Notes under the pieces: generated by a model
Told to the model about the DNA's origin: nothing
What the model saw: the letters and a program-made list of their open reading frames with translations, nothing else
Database searches by the model: none
Shown here: piece by piece, positions 1-7,629 of the stretch
Layout: every line of letters starts with the position of its first letter
Position numbering within the stretch: the stretch's first letter is position 1
Position numbers and translations under genes: made by a program
Assembly (NCBI GenBank): GCA_038256525.1
Contig: JBBSKF010000041.1
Span: forward strand, 1 to 22,432
DNA: 22,432 nucleotides
Source of the DNA: SCTD01 sp038256525
GTDB lineage: Bacteria; Actinomycetota; Actinomycetes; Mycobacteriales; SCTD01
Direction: 5' to 3'

Positions 1-510
1 CCAGGTCCGGTCGATCACCTTGACCTTGACGATCTCCTCGAGCGCGCGAAGCTGCCCGGGGGTCAGCTCGCCGTCGCAGATGACGGTGTCCGCACCGGAG
101 GCAAGGACCGCGTCGCGCAGCTCCTTGGCCTTGCCGGACCCGACATAGGTCTTCGGGTCAGGCTTCTCGCGCCGCTGGGCCAGTCCCTCGAGCACCTCGC
201 AGCCGGCCGTCTCGGCCAACGCCTGCAGCTCGGTGAGTGAGTTCTCCGCCCCGATGGCGTCGCCGTAGCCGTACACGCCCATGAGCACGACGCGCTCGAG
301 CCGCAGCGCGCGGTACTCGACCTCCGAGACGTCCTCGAGGTCGGTGCGGATCCCGGCGACCCGGCGCAGACCCGCTCTCGCCTCGAGATCGAAGCCTTCA
401 CCCTCGATCTCGTGGAAGTCGAGCAGGTCGTCGTCGAGGCGGACCTCGCTCTCGCCGGACAAGCGGGACGGGGGGACGGGCTGGGAAGCGCCTGGCGCGG
501 GTCGTGTCAT
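1..510 (-). CDS. hflX: GTPase HflX, N-terminal part (3' end outside window)
   Basis: This frame is open from an ATG at 508-510 to the window edge, giving 170 residues with no stop. HflX is a ribosome-associated GTPase that splits stalled or stressed 70S ribosomes. The visible part is the HflX N-terminal (GTP-binding protein N-terminal) domain. It has an N-terminal acidic low-complexity stretch of about 70 residues, then the family signatures VVLMGVYGYGD, AENSLTELQALAETAG, DPKTYVGSGKAKEL and the ICDGELTPGQLRALE block. The G domain with the P-loop would lie beyond position 1. The ATG is preferred because no in-frame ATG or GTG exists in the 46 nt back to the dapF stop. The Shine-Dalgarno sequence is weak (GGGG directly before the start), so expression may depend on read-through from dapF. 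Family assignment is confident; completeness cannot be judged. Confidence 0.93.
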   Translation of the reverse strand, partial: MTRPAPGASQPVPPSRLSGESEVRLDDDLLDFHEIEGEGFDLEARAGLRRVAGIRTDLEDVSEVEYRALRLERVVLMGVYGYGDAIGAENSLTELQALAETAGCEVLEGLAQRREKPDPKTYVGSGKAKELRDAVLASGADTVICDGELTPGQLRALEEIVKVKVIDRTW

Positions 511-556
511 CCCCGTCAGGGTGACACGCGAAGGGCCGTACGACCACGCATAATCC

Positions 557-1363
557 TCAGCCCCCCAGCCAGGCGCGGTCGACCACACCCTGGGCCACCA
601 GCACCGCCGGCCCGCTCAGCACGACATGACCGTCCTCGCGCCAGGTCACCCCGAGTTCGCCGCCGGGCACCTGCACGTCGAAGGCGGTCCCCCGGGGGGT
701 GCCGGTACGCAACGAGGTCGCCACCACAGCGGCGCATGCCCCGGTCCCGCACGACCGCGTCTCCCCCACTCCCCGCTCGTGCACCCGCATCGCGATGGCG
801 GCCGGACCGCGCTCCTCCACGTACTCCACGTTGAGGTCCAACCGCGTCGTCCACAGCCAGCCCAGCGCCTCCACCGAGTCGACCGGCACGACGGCGTGCG
901 GGTTGCCCATGTCGACGAAGGTCGCCTGGACCCCGTCGACGTCCACCGGGTCGCCGACGACCGCCGGACCCATGTCGACGCTCACCGGCCCGGTCCCCGG
1001 CTCGATGTCGACCTCCCGGATGCCCCCGCGGGTCGCGAGCCGAAGGTGACCGGGCCGAGCCAAGCCGGCGGCGACGAGGTAGCGGGCGTAGACGCGGACA
1101 CCGTTGCCGCACATCTCGGCGACCGAGCCGTCGGCGTTGCGGTAGTCCATGAAGAACCGGGCCTGGTCGGCGTACGGCGCCCCCTCCGGGTCGAGCTCTG
1201 ACGGCACGATGCGCAGCACACCGTCGGCGCCGAGCCCGGCGTGGCGGTCGCACAGGCGCCGGACCATTGCCGGGGTGAGCGTCAGCGTCCCCTCGGGGTC
1301 CGGCAGGAGCACGAAGTCGTTCTCCGTGCCGTGCCCCTTCAGAAAGCGGAGCGCGGAAGGCAT
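557..1363 (-). CDS. dapF: Diaminopimelate epimerase
   Basis: A 268-aa cytoplasmic enzyme, normal family length, that interconverts LL- and meso-diaminopimelate for lysine and peptidoglycan synthesis. Both catalytic cysteines sit in their expected motifs: Cys85 in MCGNGVR and Cys205 in SCGTGAC. The N-terminal substrate motif KGHGTENDFV and the first-lobe HAGLGADGV block (41-49) are also present, together with the DMGNPHAV motif (151-158). The two-fold pseudo-symmetric fold of the family is therefore complete. It lies 27 nt after the EAL-domain gene and 46 nt before hflX, all on the same strand, matching the common actinobacterial miaA-dapF-hflX arrangement. The Shine-Dalgarno sequence before the ATG is weak, and an out-of-frame ATG lies just upstream. 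Nothing looks broken. Confidence 0.96.
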   Translation of the reverse strand: MPSALRFLKGHGTENDFVLLPDPEGTLTLTPAMVRRLCDRHAGLGADGVLRIVPSELDPEGAPYADQARFFMDYRNADGSVAEMCGNGVRVYARYLVAAGLARPGHLRLATRGGIREVDIEPGTGPVSVDMGPAVVGDPVDVDGVQATFVDMGNPHAVVPVDSVEALGWLWTTRLDLNVEYVEERGPAAIAMRVHERGVGETRSCGTGACAAVVATSLRTGTPRGTAFDVQVPGGELGVTWREDGHVVLSGPAVLVAQGVVDRAWLGG

Positions 1364-1390
1364 TTCATCAGGGTACGACTCGAGCCCGGC

Positions 1391-2350
1391 TCAGCGGTCG
1401 ACCAGCCGGTCGGCGGCGGCTCGCGGTCCGGGCAACCGTCCGGTGAGATCGAGTCGTACGGGCGGGGCGCCCCCGTCCACGCCGGTCGGCTGGACCGCCG
1501 CAGGCACCGGGACACCGGCGCCCTGCCACCCCGAGCCGCGCTCCAGCAACCACCGGGCCTTGTCGGCGCGCTGAGCGCTGCCGTACAGCCAGCCGTGCGC
1601 GCGGTCGCAGCCCAGCGCTGCCAGGCGTTCCGCCTCCGCCGCGGTCTCCACGCCTTCGGCCACGACACTGAGCCCCTTGGCATGTGCCTGCGTCACCACG
1701 GTCGCGACGATCCGCTCCCCCTCCAGGGTGCCCATCCCCCGCACGTACCGTTGGCACAGCTTGACCACGTCGACAGGCAACGCCTCGATGACCCCGAGGG
1801 TGACGTACCAGCTGCTGAAGTCGTCGACCGCCAACGCCACCCCGGCCTGCCGCAGCCCTTCGAGGACCGTGTGCGCAGCGTGGCCCAGGTCCGCCGCGGA
1901 CGACTCGGCGAACTCCAGACCGATCGCGCCGGCAGGCAGACCGCTGTCCCGAAGCAGCCGTGCGAACCGCTCCACGAAGCCGGGGGCGGCGAGCTCGCGG
2001 CCGTTGACGTTCAGCCACAGCCGCCGAGTCGGTCCAGGCAGGCCGCTCCAGCGGACGGCTTCGGCCAGGCCCTCCCGCAGCACCCAGTCGCCGATCCGGC
2101 TCAACTCGCCACCGGATGCAGCCAGGTCGAGGAACTGCGCCGGCCCGAGCAGCCCACGCACGGGATGCTGCCAGCGCAGCAGCGCCTCCATCGCGACGAT
2201 GTTGCCGGTCGAGAGGTCAACCTCCGGCTGGTAGAGCAGGTGCAGAGACCGGTCGGAGATGCTGTGGTGAAGGGCGCGAAGCTCGACAGCGTCGTCAGGA
2301 AGCGTCATGCCTTCACTGTGCCCCGTCCGCGGTCGTTCGCCCATGGTCAA
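1391..2350 (-). CDS. Degenerate EAL-domain protein (cyclic-di-GMP phosphodiesterase family)
   Basis: A 319-aa protein whose residues about 23-270 form a single EAL domain, with no GGDEF, PAS or membrane segment. EAL enzymes hydrolyse cyclic di-GMP. The signature E55-A56-L57, the LNVN strand (113-116) and the AEGVE motif (231-235) are kept. Other catalytic positions differ from consensus. The DDFGTGYSS loop reads DDFSSWYVT (176-184), the KID motif reads KLC (197-199) so its aspartate is Cys, and the late Gln before the GY/GW motif is His252. It may therefore bind rather than cleave c-di-GMP, or bind something else; this is inference. The last 50 or so residues are Pro/Gly/Arg-rich. The TTG start (2348-2350) overlaps the miaA stop; an ATG at 2306-2308 gives a shorter 305-aa version and is also plausible. 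Confidence 0.85.
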   Translation of the reverse strand: MTMGERPRTGHSEGMTLPDDAVELRALHHSISDRSLHLLYQPEVDLSTGNIVAMEALLRWQHPVRGLLGPAQFLDLAASGGELSRIGDWVLREGLAEAVRWSGLPGPTRRLWLNVNGRELAAPGFVERFARLLRDSGLPAGAIGLEFAESSAADLGHAAHTVLEGLRQAGVALAVDDFSSWYVTLGVIEALPVDVVKLCQRYVRGMGTLEGERIVATVVTQAHAKGLSVVAEGVETAAEAERLAALGCDRAHGWLYGSAQRADKARWLLERGSGWQGAGVPVPAAVQPTGVDGGAPPVRLDLTGRLPGPRAAADRLVDR

Positions 2351-3249
2351 GCGGAGTGGTCTTGCCTGGTCATGTCGAGCGCCGCAGCAAGCAGCGACCG
2401 GTCCGGTTCGAGCCAGTGCACGCGGGGGTCGCGCCGGAACCAGGCCCGTTGCCGACGGGCGAAGCGGCGCGTCGCCGTGACCGTCGACTCCCGCGCCTCC
2501 GTCTCGTCGAAGCGGCCGTCCAGCACACCGAGCACCTGGGCGTAGCCGAGCGCCCGGCTCGCGGTGACGCCCTCACGCAGTCCCTGACCCTCGAGCTGTC
2601 GGACCTCGGCGACCAGCCCCTGCTCCCACATCCGCTCGACCCGCACCGCGATCCGTTCGGCGAGGTCCGGCCGGTCCACCCCGAGATAGCTTGTGGGGTA
2701 GTGCGCCTCGTAGGAGGTCAGCGCTCCCGGCATCGCACCGGTCATCGTCACGACCTCCAGCGCGCGCACCACGCGACGGCCGTTGGTCGGTTCCATCCGG
2801 GCAGCTGCCTGCGGGTCCAGGGCCGCGAGGCGGGCGTGCAGGGCGAGCGAACCGCTCCTCGCCAACTCGCCCTCCAGCCTCGCCCGCAGCTCCGGGTCGG
2901 TGCCCGGGAAGTCCAACCTGTCCAGGGCGGCTCGCAGGTAGAGGCCGGACCCGCCAACGAGCACCGGCGTACGTCCCTGAGCCAGCAAGCCGTCGACCAC
3001 CCCACGGCACAGCGATTGGTAGTCGGCGGCGGTGGCCGTACGCGTCACCGGCCACACGTCCAGGAGGTGGTGGCGGATCCCACCCCGCTCCGGCTCGCTC
3101 AGCTTCGCGGTGCCGATGTCCATGCCTCGGTAGAGCTGCATCGAGTCGGCGTTGACCACCTCCCCGCCGAGCTCCCGGGCCAACGCCACGGCGAGATCGC
3201 TCTTGCCGGCGGCGGTCGGCCCGACGACCGCGATCACCTGCGTTGTCAC
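2347..3249 (-). CDS. miaA: tRNA dimethylallyltransferase (i6A37 synthesis)
   Basis: A 300-aa enzyme of normal length that transfers the dimethylallyl group to N6 of A37 in tRNAs reading UNN codons. MiaB, encoded at 10506-11960, then methylthiolates the product. The P-loop GPTAAGKS is at 10-17, the tRNA/catalytic motif ADSMQLYRGMDIGTAK at 34-49, GGSGLYLRA at 99-107, and the C-terminal RRQRAWFRRD motif is present. The start is GTG (3247-3249), 10 nt after the gluD stop, so gluD and miaA may share a transcript. The miaA stop overlaps the TTG start of the EAL gene. No anomalies are seen. Confidence 0.96.
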   Translation of the reverse strand: MTTQVIAVVGPTAAGKSDLAVALARELGGEVVNADSMQLYRGMDIGTAKLSEPERGGIRHHLLDVWPVTRTATAADYQSLCRGVVDGLLAQGRTPVLVGGSGLYLRAALDRLDFPGTDPELRARLEGELARSGSLALHARLAALDPQAAARMEPTNGRRVVRALEVVTMTGAMPGALTSYEAHYPTSYLGVDRPDLAERIAVRVERMWEQGLVAEVRQLEGQGLREGVTASRALGYAQVLGVLDGRFDETEARESTVTATRRFARRQRAWFRRDPRVHWLEPDRSLLAAALDMTRQDHSA

Positions 3250-3259
3250 GGCCGGAACC

Positions 3260-4129
3260 CTACGGCGCGACGCCGCCAGCCTGACCCATTCCGGACTCGA
3301 CCTGCTGCCCGGTCACAACGGCGCCGTAGGTCCGTCGCTGCCGCCCCTCGAGGTAACCCGCGAGCCGGCCGAGCGCGACGTTGATGGTGATGTAGATGAG
3401 CGCGATCAGGACGTACAGCTGGATCGGGTTGTTGAGCACCTGGACCGCCTGTCCGCCGATCCGCAGCAGCTCCTCGAAGCCGATGACGAACCCGAGCGAG
3501 GTGTCCTTGAGCAACACCACCAGCTGACTGACCAGGGCGGGCAGCATGATGCGCACCGCCTGCGGCAGAAGCACCAGGCGAAGGGTCTGCCCGCGCGTCA
3601 GCCCCACCGCCAGCGCCGCCTCGGTCTGCCCCGTGGGCAGCGATTGCACGCCGGCCCGGATGATCTCGGCGATCACCGCGCCGTTGTAGAGGGTCAGCCC
3701 GAAGACCAGCGCGTAGAGCGGCGACAGGTCGATCTTGAAGGCAAGCGGGAAGGCGAGAAAGAAGAAGAGGATCAAGAGGAGCAGCGGAACCCCGCGGAAG
3801 AACTCGATGACCGCGACCGCCGGCACCCGGAACAGGGCCCGCCCCGACAGCCGCCCACAGGCGAGGATCGTCCCGAGCACAAGAGCCAGGACCAGGGCGT
3901 ACGCCGCCGCTTTCAGGGTGTTGCGCAGCCCGGTCCCGAGCCGCTTGTAGAGGTCAGGCTCTTCGATGAACGGGCGGTAGAGCTCGGCGTCGAACTGCTC
4001 GTTGGCGACCAGCCGAAGAACCGCGAAGACGAGCAGGCCGGCCACGAGCAGCGCGCCGACGACACTGCCGACGAGCACCCGTCGGCGAGCCTTCGGTCCC
4101 TGGACGTCGTAGAGCACCGTCTCACTCAT
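3260..4129 (-). CDS. gluD: Glutamate ABC transporter permease GluD
   Basis: A 289-aa polytopic permease of the polar amino-acid (HAAT, BPD_transp_1) family. A TM helix at about 19-40 precedes the conserved core (about 66-260). The EAA-type coupling loop for the ATPase is visible as IIRAGVQSLPTGQTEAALAVG (about 156-176), followed by LRLVLLPQA (183-191). The chosen ATG (4127-4129) shares one base with the gluC stop (TGATG overlap). A longer open frame reaching 4201 would run into gluC and adds only an Arg/Pro-rich shadow, so it was rejected. It pairs with GluC as the heteromeric membrane channel. The C-terminal tail after residue 262 is hydrophilic and glycine-rich. Confidence 0.93.
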   Translation of the reverse strand: MSETVLYDVQGPKARRRVLVGSVVGALLVAGLLVFAVLRLVANEQFDAELYRPFIEEPDLYKRLGTGLRNTLKAAAYALVLALVLGTILACGRLSGRALFRVPAVAVIEFFRGVPLLLLILFFFLAFPLAFKIDLSPLYALVFGLTLYNGAVIAEIIRAGVQSLPTGQTEAALAVGLTRGQTLRLVLLPQAVRIMLPALVSQLVVLLKDTSLGFVIGFEELLRIGGQAVQVLNNPIQLYVLIALIYITINVALGRLAGYLEGRQRRTYGAVVTGQQVESGMGQAGGVAP

Positions 4130-4773
4130 CAGGCCGGCCGGACGAGTCGTTCGAGCCGGTTGAAGGCGGCGGCCGACAGCAGGGCGAGGACCAGGTAGCA
4201 CAGGGCCGCAGCCGCGATGATCACGATGACGTCGCCACCGTTGTCGTTGATCAACCGGTTCATGGCCTGCGTCCCCTCGAAGACGCCGAAGGCGTACGCG
4301 ATGGAGGTGTTCTTGAGCAGCGCGATGAACACGCTCGCGAGCGGCGGCACGATGTTGGCGAAGGCCTGCGGCAGGACGACCAGCCGCAGCGTCTGGGAGA
4401 ACGTCATGCCCACCGAGCGGGACGCTTCGGCCTGGCCGGCCGCGACCGAGTTGATGCCGGAGCGGACCGCCTCCGCGACGAAGGCGGCGGTGTAGAGCGT
4501 CAAGGCGATGACGGCGAAGCGGTAGAACGACACGATCACGTCGACCTCGGGAAGGCCGAACACCACCAACGTGAACACGACGGTGAGCGGCGTGTTGCGC
4601 ACCGCCTGGACATACAAGGTCCCGAGCCAGCGCAGCGGGGGGACCGGCGAGACACGCATGGCGGCGATGAGGGTGCCCAGGATGAGCGCCCCCACCGCCG
4701 CCAGCAGCGTCAGGCCGACCGTGGTCGTGAAGCCCTCGAGGAAGACGTCGAGGTTGTCGAGGACGGCGTCCAC
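4129..4773 (-). CDS. gluC: Glutamate ABC transporter permease GluC
   Basis: A 214-aa inner-membrane permease, typical GluC length, with about five hydrophobic helices. The first is at about 15-38, and the EAA loop EAVRSGINSVAAGQAEASRSVG (101-122) is followed by LRLVVLPQAF (129-138), the site that contacts the GluA ATPase. The start is GTG at 4771-4773, 42 nt after the gluB stop, with only a weak purine stretch as ribosome binding site, so some translational coupling is likely. Sequence and order (gluA-gluB-gluC-gluD) match the actinobacterial glutamate uptake system. Substrate is inferred from family and order; related systems take up glutamine or aspartate. Confidence 0.94.
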   Translation of the reverse strand: MDAVLDNLDVFLEGFTTTVGLTLLAAVGALILGTLIAAMRVSPVPPLRWLGTLYVQAVRNTPLTVVFTLVVFGLPEVDVIVSFYRFAVIALTLYTAAFVAEAVRSGINSVAAGQAEASRSVGMTFSQTLRLVVLPQAFANIVPPLASVFIALLKNTSIAYAFGVFEGTQAMNRLINDNGGDVIVIIAAAALCYLVLALLSAAAFNRLERLVRPA

Positions 4774-4815
4774 GGAGAAGCTGCCGCTGCGTGCCTGCTC
4801 CGAGCTCGCCCGTCG

Positions 4816-5706
4816 CTACTTGTCGCAGCCCCGCGGCGGGGTGGGCAGGTCCGGGGTGTCCTTGATGACCTCACCGGCGGTGGACTCGAACGCCTTGCCG
4901 TAGTCGCCGCTCTCCTGCGCTTCGGCAAGCGTCTCGTTGATGAAGTCGCAGAACTCCTCCTGGCCCTCGGGGATCCCGATGCCGTAGGGCTCCTCGGTGA
5001 ACGGCTTGCCGATCAGCTCGTACTTCTCGGGCGCCTGGTCGACGTAACCGGACAGGATGACGTTGTCGGTGGTGACGGCGTCGACCTGTCCGTTGCCGAG
5101 GGCATCACGGCACTTGGTATAGGTGTCGAACAGCACCAGCTCGGCCTGTGGGTACTTCGTCTGGATGGTCGACGCGGGCGTGGAACCGCTGACCGAGCAG
5201 GTCTTCTTGCCGGTCAGGTCATCCGGGCCCTTGATGTCCTTCGGGTTGCCCTTGGCCACCAGGATGTCCTGGCCGGCCTCGAAGTACGGCCCGGCGAAGT
5301 CGACGACCTCGTCGCGCTTGTCATTGATGGTGTAGGTCGCCACGACCATGTCGACCTTGCCCTGCTGCAGGAAGGGCTCCCGGTTGGCCGAGACCGTCTC
5401 GACGAACTCGATGTCGTCCTCGGCGATGCCGAGCTTCTTGGCGATCAGCTTGGCGATCTCGATGTCGAAGCCCTCCGGCTGACCGTCCAGCCCCTTGAGG
5501 CCGAAAAGCGGCTGGTCGAACTTCGTCCCGACGATGATCTTGCCCGCGTCGGCGAGCTCCTTCATGCGGCTGCCGTCCGCGAACGCCGCGGCGCTCGGGC
5601 TCGCTGATCCCGAGGCCGACGGAGCCGCGGTGTCGCTGCCGCCTCCGCAGGCGGCCAGGGCGAGGGCCGCCGCAGCGGCCAGGGTGGTGATCCGTAGTGC
5701 TCGCAT
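4816..5706 (-). CDS. gluB: Glutamate-binding lipoprotein GluB
   Basis: A 296-aa extracytoplasmic solute-binding lipoprotein (SBP family 3). The signal peptide MRALRITTLAAAAALALAAC ends in a lipobox with Cys20 as the lipidated residue. A Gly/Ser/Ala/Pro linker (21-41) follows, then the bilobed binding domain. Typical family segments include IIVGTKFDQPLFG, GFDIEIAKLIAKKLG, VDMVVATYTINDKR and the late GNGQVDAVTTDN block. It delivers substrate to GluC/GluD. It starts with ATG, with a GAGG Shine-Dalgarno 8 nt upstream, 30 nt after the gluA stop. The two central cysteines (in KKTCSVSG and YTKCRDAL) may form a disulfide; this is inference. Confidence 0.95.
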   Translation of the reverse strand: MRALRITTLAAAAALALAACGGGSDTAAPSASGSASPSAAAFADGSRMKELADAGKIIVGTKFDQPLFGLKGLDGQPEGFDIEIAKLIAKKLGIAEDDIEFVETVSANREPFLQQGKVDMVVATYTINDKRDEVVDFAGPYFEAGQDILVAKGNPKDIKGPDDLTGKKTCSVSGSTPASTIQTKYPQAELVLFDTYTKCRDALGNGQVDAVTTDNVILSGYVDQAPEKYELIGKPFTEEPYGIGIPEGQEEFCDFINETLAEAQESGDYGKAFESTAGEVIKDTPDLPTPPRGCDK

Positions 5707-5736
5707 GGTGCGTACCTCTTTCGCGGCAGAGCCGAC

Positions 5737-6510
5737 CTAGTGGGTGAGGATCTTTGACAGGAAGTCCTTGGCACGGTCGCTCTTCGGGGCAGTGAAGAAC
5801 TCCTTCGGGGTGCTTTGCTCCACGATGCGGCCCTCGTCCATGAACACGACCCGGTTGGCCGCCCGCCGCGCGAACCCCATCTCGTGGGTGACGACGACCA
5901 TCGTCATGCCGCCGGTGGCGAGCGAGGTCATGACGTCGAGCACCTCGTTGATCATCTCTGGGTCGAGGGCGGACGTCGGCTCGTCGAACAGCATCACCTT
6001 CGGGTCCATCGCGAGCGCCCGTGCGATGGCGACCCGCTGCTGCTGCCCGCCGGACAGCTGAGCGGGGTACTTGTCGGCCTGACTGGCGATGCCGACCCGG
6101 TCGAGCAGCTCGCGGCCGCGCTTCTCGGCCTCATCCTTGCCGACCCCGAGCACCTTGACCGGACCGAGAGTCACGTTCTGCAGCACCGTCTTGTGAGCGA
6201 ACAGGTTGAAGGACTGGAAGACCATGCCCACCTTGGCCCGGAGCTTGGCCAGCTCCTTGCCCTCCGCCGGCAGCGGTTTGCCGTCGATGGCGATCGTGCC
6301 GGAGTCGATCGTCTCCAGCCGGTTGATGGTGCGGCACAGGGTCGACTTGCCCGATCCGGACGGACCGATGACGACGACGACCTCGCCCCGATCCACGGAC
6401 AGGTTGATGTCCTTGAGCACGTGGAGCGCACCGAAGTGCTTGTTGACGCCCTCGAGGACGACGAGCGGGTCGCTCAACTGACCGCTCCCGTCGTGGTCGG
6501 AGGTGCTCAA
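5737..6510 (-). CDS. gluA: Glutamate ABC transporter ATP-binding protein GluA
   Basis: The ATPase of the glutamate importer, cytoplasmic and membrane-associated. It contains Walker A GPSGSGKST, the Q-loop VFQSFNLF, the signature LSGGQQQR, Walker B VMLFDEPTSALD and the switch histidine in VVVTHEMG, all in normal spacing. It ends in the conserved RAKDFLSKILTH. Start choice: the frame stays open to an ATG at 6631-6633, but that would reach into the dodecin start. I use TTG at 6508-6510 (257 aa, AAGG 5 nt upstream). TTG at 6475-6477 (246 aa, GGGAG 7 nt upstream) is about equally likely, and an ATG at 6544-6546 is possible. First gene of gluABCD, divergent from dodecin. Confidence 0.94.
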   Translation of the reverse strand: MSTSDHDGSGQLSDPLVVLEGVNKHFGALHVLKDINLSVDRGEVVVVIGPSGSGKSTLCRTINRLETIDSGTIAIDGKPLPAEGKELAKLRAKVGMVFQSFNLFAHKTVLQNVTLGPVKVLGVGKDEAEKRGRELLDRVGIASQADKYPAQLSGGQQQRVAIARALAMDPKVMLFDEPTSALDPEMINEVLDVMTSLATGGMTMVVVTHEMGFARRAANRVVFMDEGRIVEQSTPKEFFTAPKSDRAKDFLSKILTH

Positions 6511-6574
6511 GCGGACCTTATCCTCAAGCTGGCACAGCCAGCCCATCTCGACGCCGGACGGTGTGTCGATCGTG

Positions 6575-6617
6575 ACCCGACCGTTGCGAGCCGTGCCATC
6601 CTCATCACCCGACCGTT
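6575..6617. repeat. 11-bp direct repeat ACCCGACCGTT, two copies 32 bp apart
   Basis: Identical copies at 6575-6585 and 6607-6617 lie in the divergent gluA-dodecin intergenic region, the second just upstream of the dodecin ribosome binding site. A start-to-start distance of 32 bp is close to three helical turns, so a protein could bind both on one face. A regulatory role is inference only. Confidence 0.35.
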
Positions 6618-6620
6618 CCC

Positions 6621-6626
6621 AGGAGG
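6621..6626 (+). promoter_or_regulatory. Shine-Dalgarno of dodecin
   Basis: A perfect AGGAGG lies 5 nt before the ATG at 6632, which fixes the dodecin start and rules out the longer in-frame reading from 6503. Confidence 0.85.
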
Positions 6627-6631
6627 TTTCC

Positions 6632-6838
6632 ATGAGCGACCACGTCTACCGCATCACCGAGGTCGTCGGCTCGTCGTCGGAATCGGTGCAGCAGGCGATC
6701 GAGAACGGCCTCGAGCGGGTGTCCCGCACGGTGCGCAACGTGGAGTGGTTCGAGGCGACCGAGATCCGCGGCCGCGTCCAGGACGGGGCGGTCGCGTCGT
6801 ACCAGGTCTCGCTCAAGGTCGGCTTCCAGCTCGAGTAG
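6632..6838 (+). CDS. Dodecin family flavin-binding protein
   Basis: A 68-aa protein, the usual dodecin length. Dodecins assemble as hollow dodecamers that store FMN/FAD and, in some bacteria, CoA, and so buffer free flavin. The family pattern is clear: MSDHVYRITEVVGSS at the N-terminus, a helix rich in A/I/E/L, then VEWFEATEIRG (37-47) with the flavin-stacking Trp39, and the final VSLKVGFQLE strand. It has its own strong ribosome binding site and is one of only two plus-strand genes. It is divergent from gluA and convergent with sdhB, whose operon includes the flavoprotein SdhA; any functional link to flavin supply is speculation. Confidence 0.93.
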   Translation: MSDHVYRITEVVGSSSESVQQAIENGLERVSRTVRNVEWFEATEIRGRVQDGAVASYQVSLKVGFQLE

Positions 6839-6866
6839 GCCGCGGCACCCCCGCCCCTGCTTGATC

Positions 6867-6887
6867 GCTGAGGAAGTCAGCCTCTGC
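6867..6887. terminator. Weak hairpin between converging dodecin and sdhB
   Basis: GCTGAGG and CCTCTGC form a 7-bp stem with one mismatch around a 7-nt loop, straddling the sdhB stop (6877-6879), in the 38-nt gap region where dodecin and sdhB converge. There is no T-tract. It could act as a bidirectional stop or be chance. Confidence 0.2.
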
Positions 6888-7629
6888 GGCGGCGGATCGC
6901 GTTGCCGAGCCAGGTCGGCGGGACGTACTTGCGGTCCACGACGCGCTCCTTCATCGGGATGAGCGCGTTGTCGGTGATCTTGATGCCCTCGGGGCACACC
7001 TCGGTGCAGCACTTGGTGATGTTGCACATCCCGAGGCCGAAGTGGTCCTGCGCCAGCCGGCGGCGGTCGACCCCGTCCAGCGGGTGCATGTCGAGCTCGG
7101 CCAGCCGCATGAGATAGCGGGGCCCGGCGAAGGCCGGCTTGTTGTCCTCGTGGTCCCGGACGACGTGGCAGACGTCCTGGCACAGGAAGCACTCGATGCA
7201 CTTGCGGAACTCCTGCGAGCGCTCCACGTCGATCTGCTGCATCCGGTGGTTGCCGTCGGGATCCCGCTCGGGCGGCACGAACGGCGGGATCTCCCGAGCC
7301 TTCTCGTAGTTGTAGGAGACGTCGGTGACCAGGTCGCGCACCACCGGGAACGCGCGCAGCGGGGTGATCGTGATCGTCTCGTCCGGCGCGAACGTCCCCA
7401 TCCTGGTCAGGCACATCAGCCGGGGCCGGCCGTTGACCTCGGCGCTGCACGAGCCGCACTTGCCGGCCTTGCAGTTCCAGCGGACGGCGAGGTCCGGCGT
7501 CTGGGTGGCCTGTAGCCGGTGCAGGATGTCGAGCACGACCTCACCCTCGTGAACGGCGACGCTGAAGTCCTGCAGCTTCCCGCCGTCGGCGTCGCCGCGC
7601 CAGACCCGCAACATCGCGTCGTAGCTCAT
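6877..7629 (-). CDS. sdhB: Succinate dehydrogenase/fumarate reductase iron-sulfur subunit
   Basis: A 250-aa electron-transfer subunit of complex II, carrying electrons from the SdhA flavin through three Fe-S clusters to the membrane anchor. Ligand sets are complete. Cys53, 58, 61 and 73 suit the [2Fe-2S] cluster (CKAGKCGSC plus MC). Cys144, 147, 150 and the CNITKCC/CPEG cysteines (202, 207 or 208, 212) with Cys154 suit the [4Fe-4S] and [3Fe-4S] clusters. The N-terminus MSYDAMLRVWRGDADGG and the order anchor-flavoprotein-FeS match the mycobacterial Sdh1 type. The ATG overlaps the sdhA stop (ATGA), indicating coupled translation. Last gene of the miaB-orf97-sdhCAB run. Confidence 0.95.
   Translation of the reverse strand: MSYDAMLRVWRGDADGGKLQDFSVAVHEGEVVLDILHRLQATQTPDLAVRWNCKAGKCGSCSAEVNGRPRLMCLTRMGTFAPDETITITPLRAFPVVRDLVTDVSYNYEKAREIPPFVPPERDPDGNHRMQQIDVERSQEFRKCIECFLCQDVCHVVRDHEDNKPAFAGPRYLMRLAELDMHPLDGVDRRRLAQDHFGLGMCNITKCCTEVCPEGIKITDNALIPMKERVVDRKYVPPTWLGNAIRRRRG

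Noticed and set aside
518..527. GTGTCACCCT upstream of hflX (minus), also found at 12068-12077 upstream of the subtilase
   Set aside because: Two 10-bp matches at different distances from the start codons; too little to claim a shared operator.
1241..2545. A 434-aa plus-strand frame opposite the EAL gene and miaA
   Set aside because: No recognisable domain, biased composition, and fully covered by minus-strand genes with family motifs.
6480..6545. TAAGGT as a -10 box giving a leaderless gluA transcript from the TTG at 6510
   Set aside because: No matching -35 element is seen at proper spacing, and an alternative start with a good Shine-Dalgarno lies 33 nt downstream.
6511..6633. N-terminal extension of gluA up to an ATG at 6633
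   Set aside because: It would overlap the dodecin ribosome binding site and start region, and the added residues do not resemble GluA N-termini.
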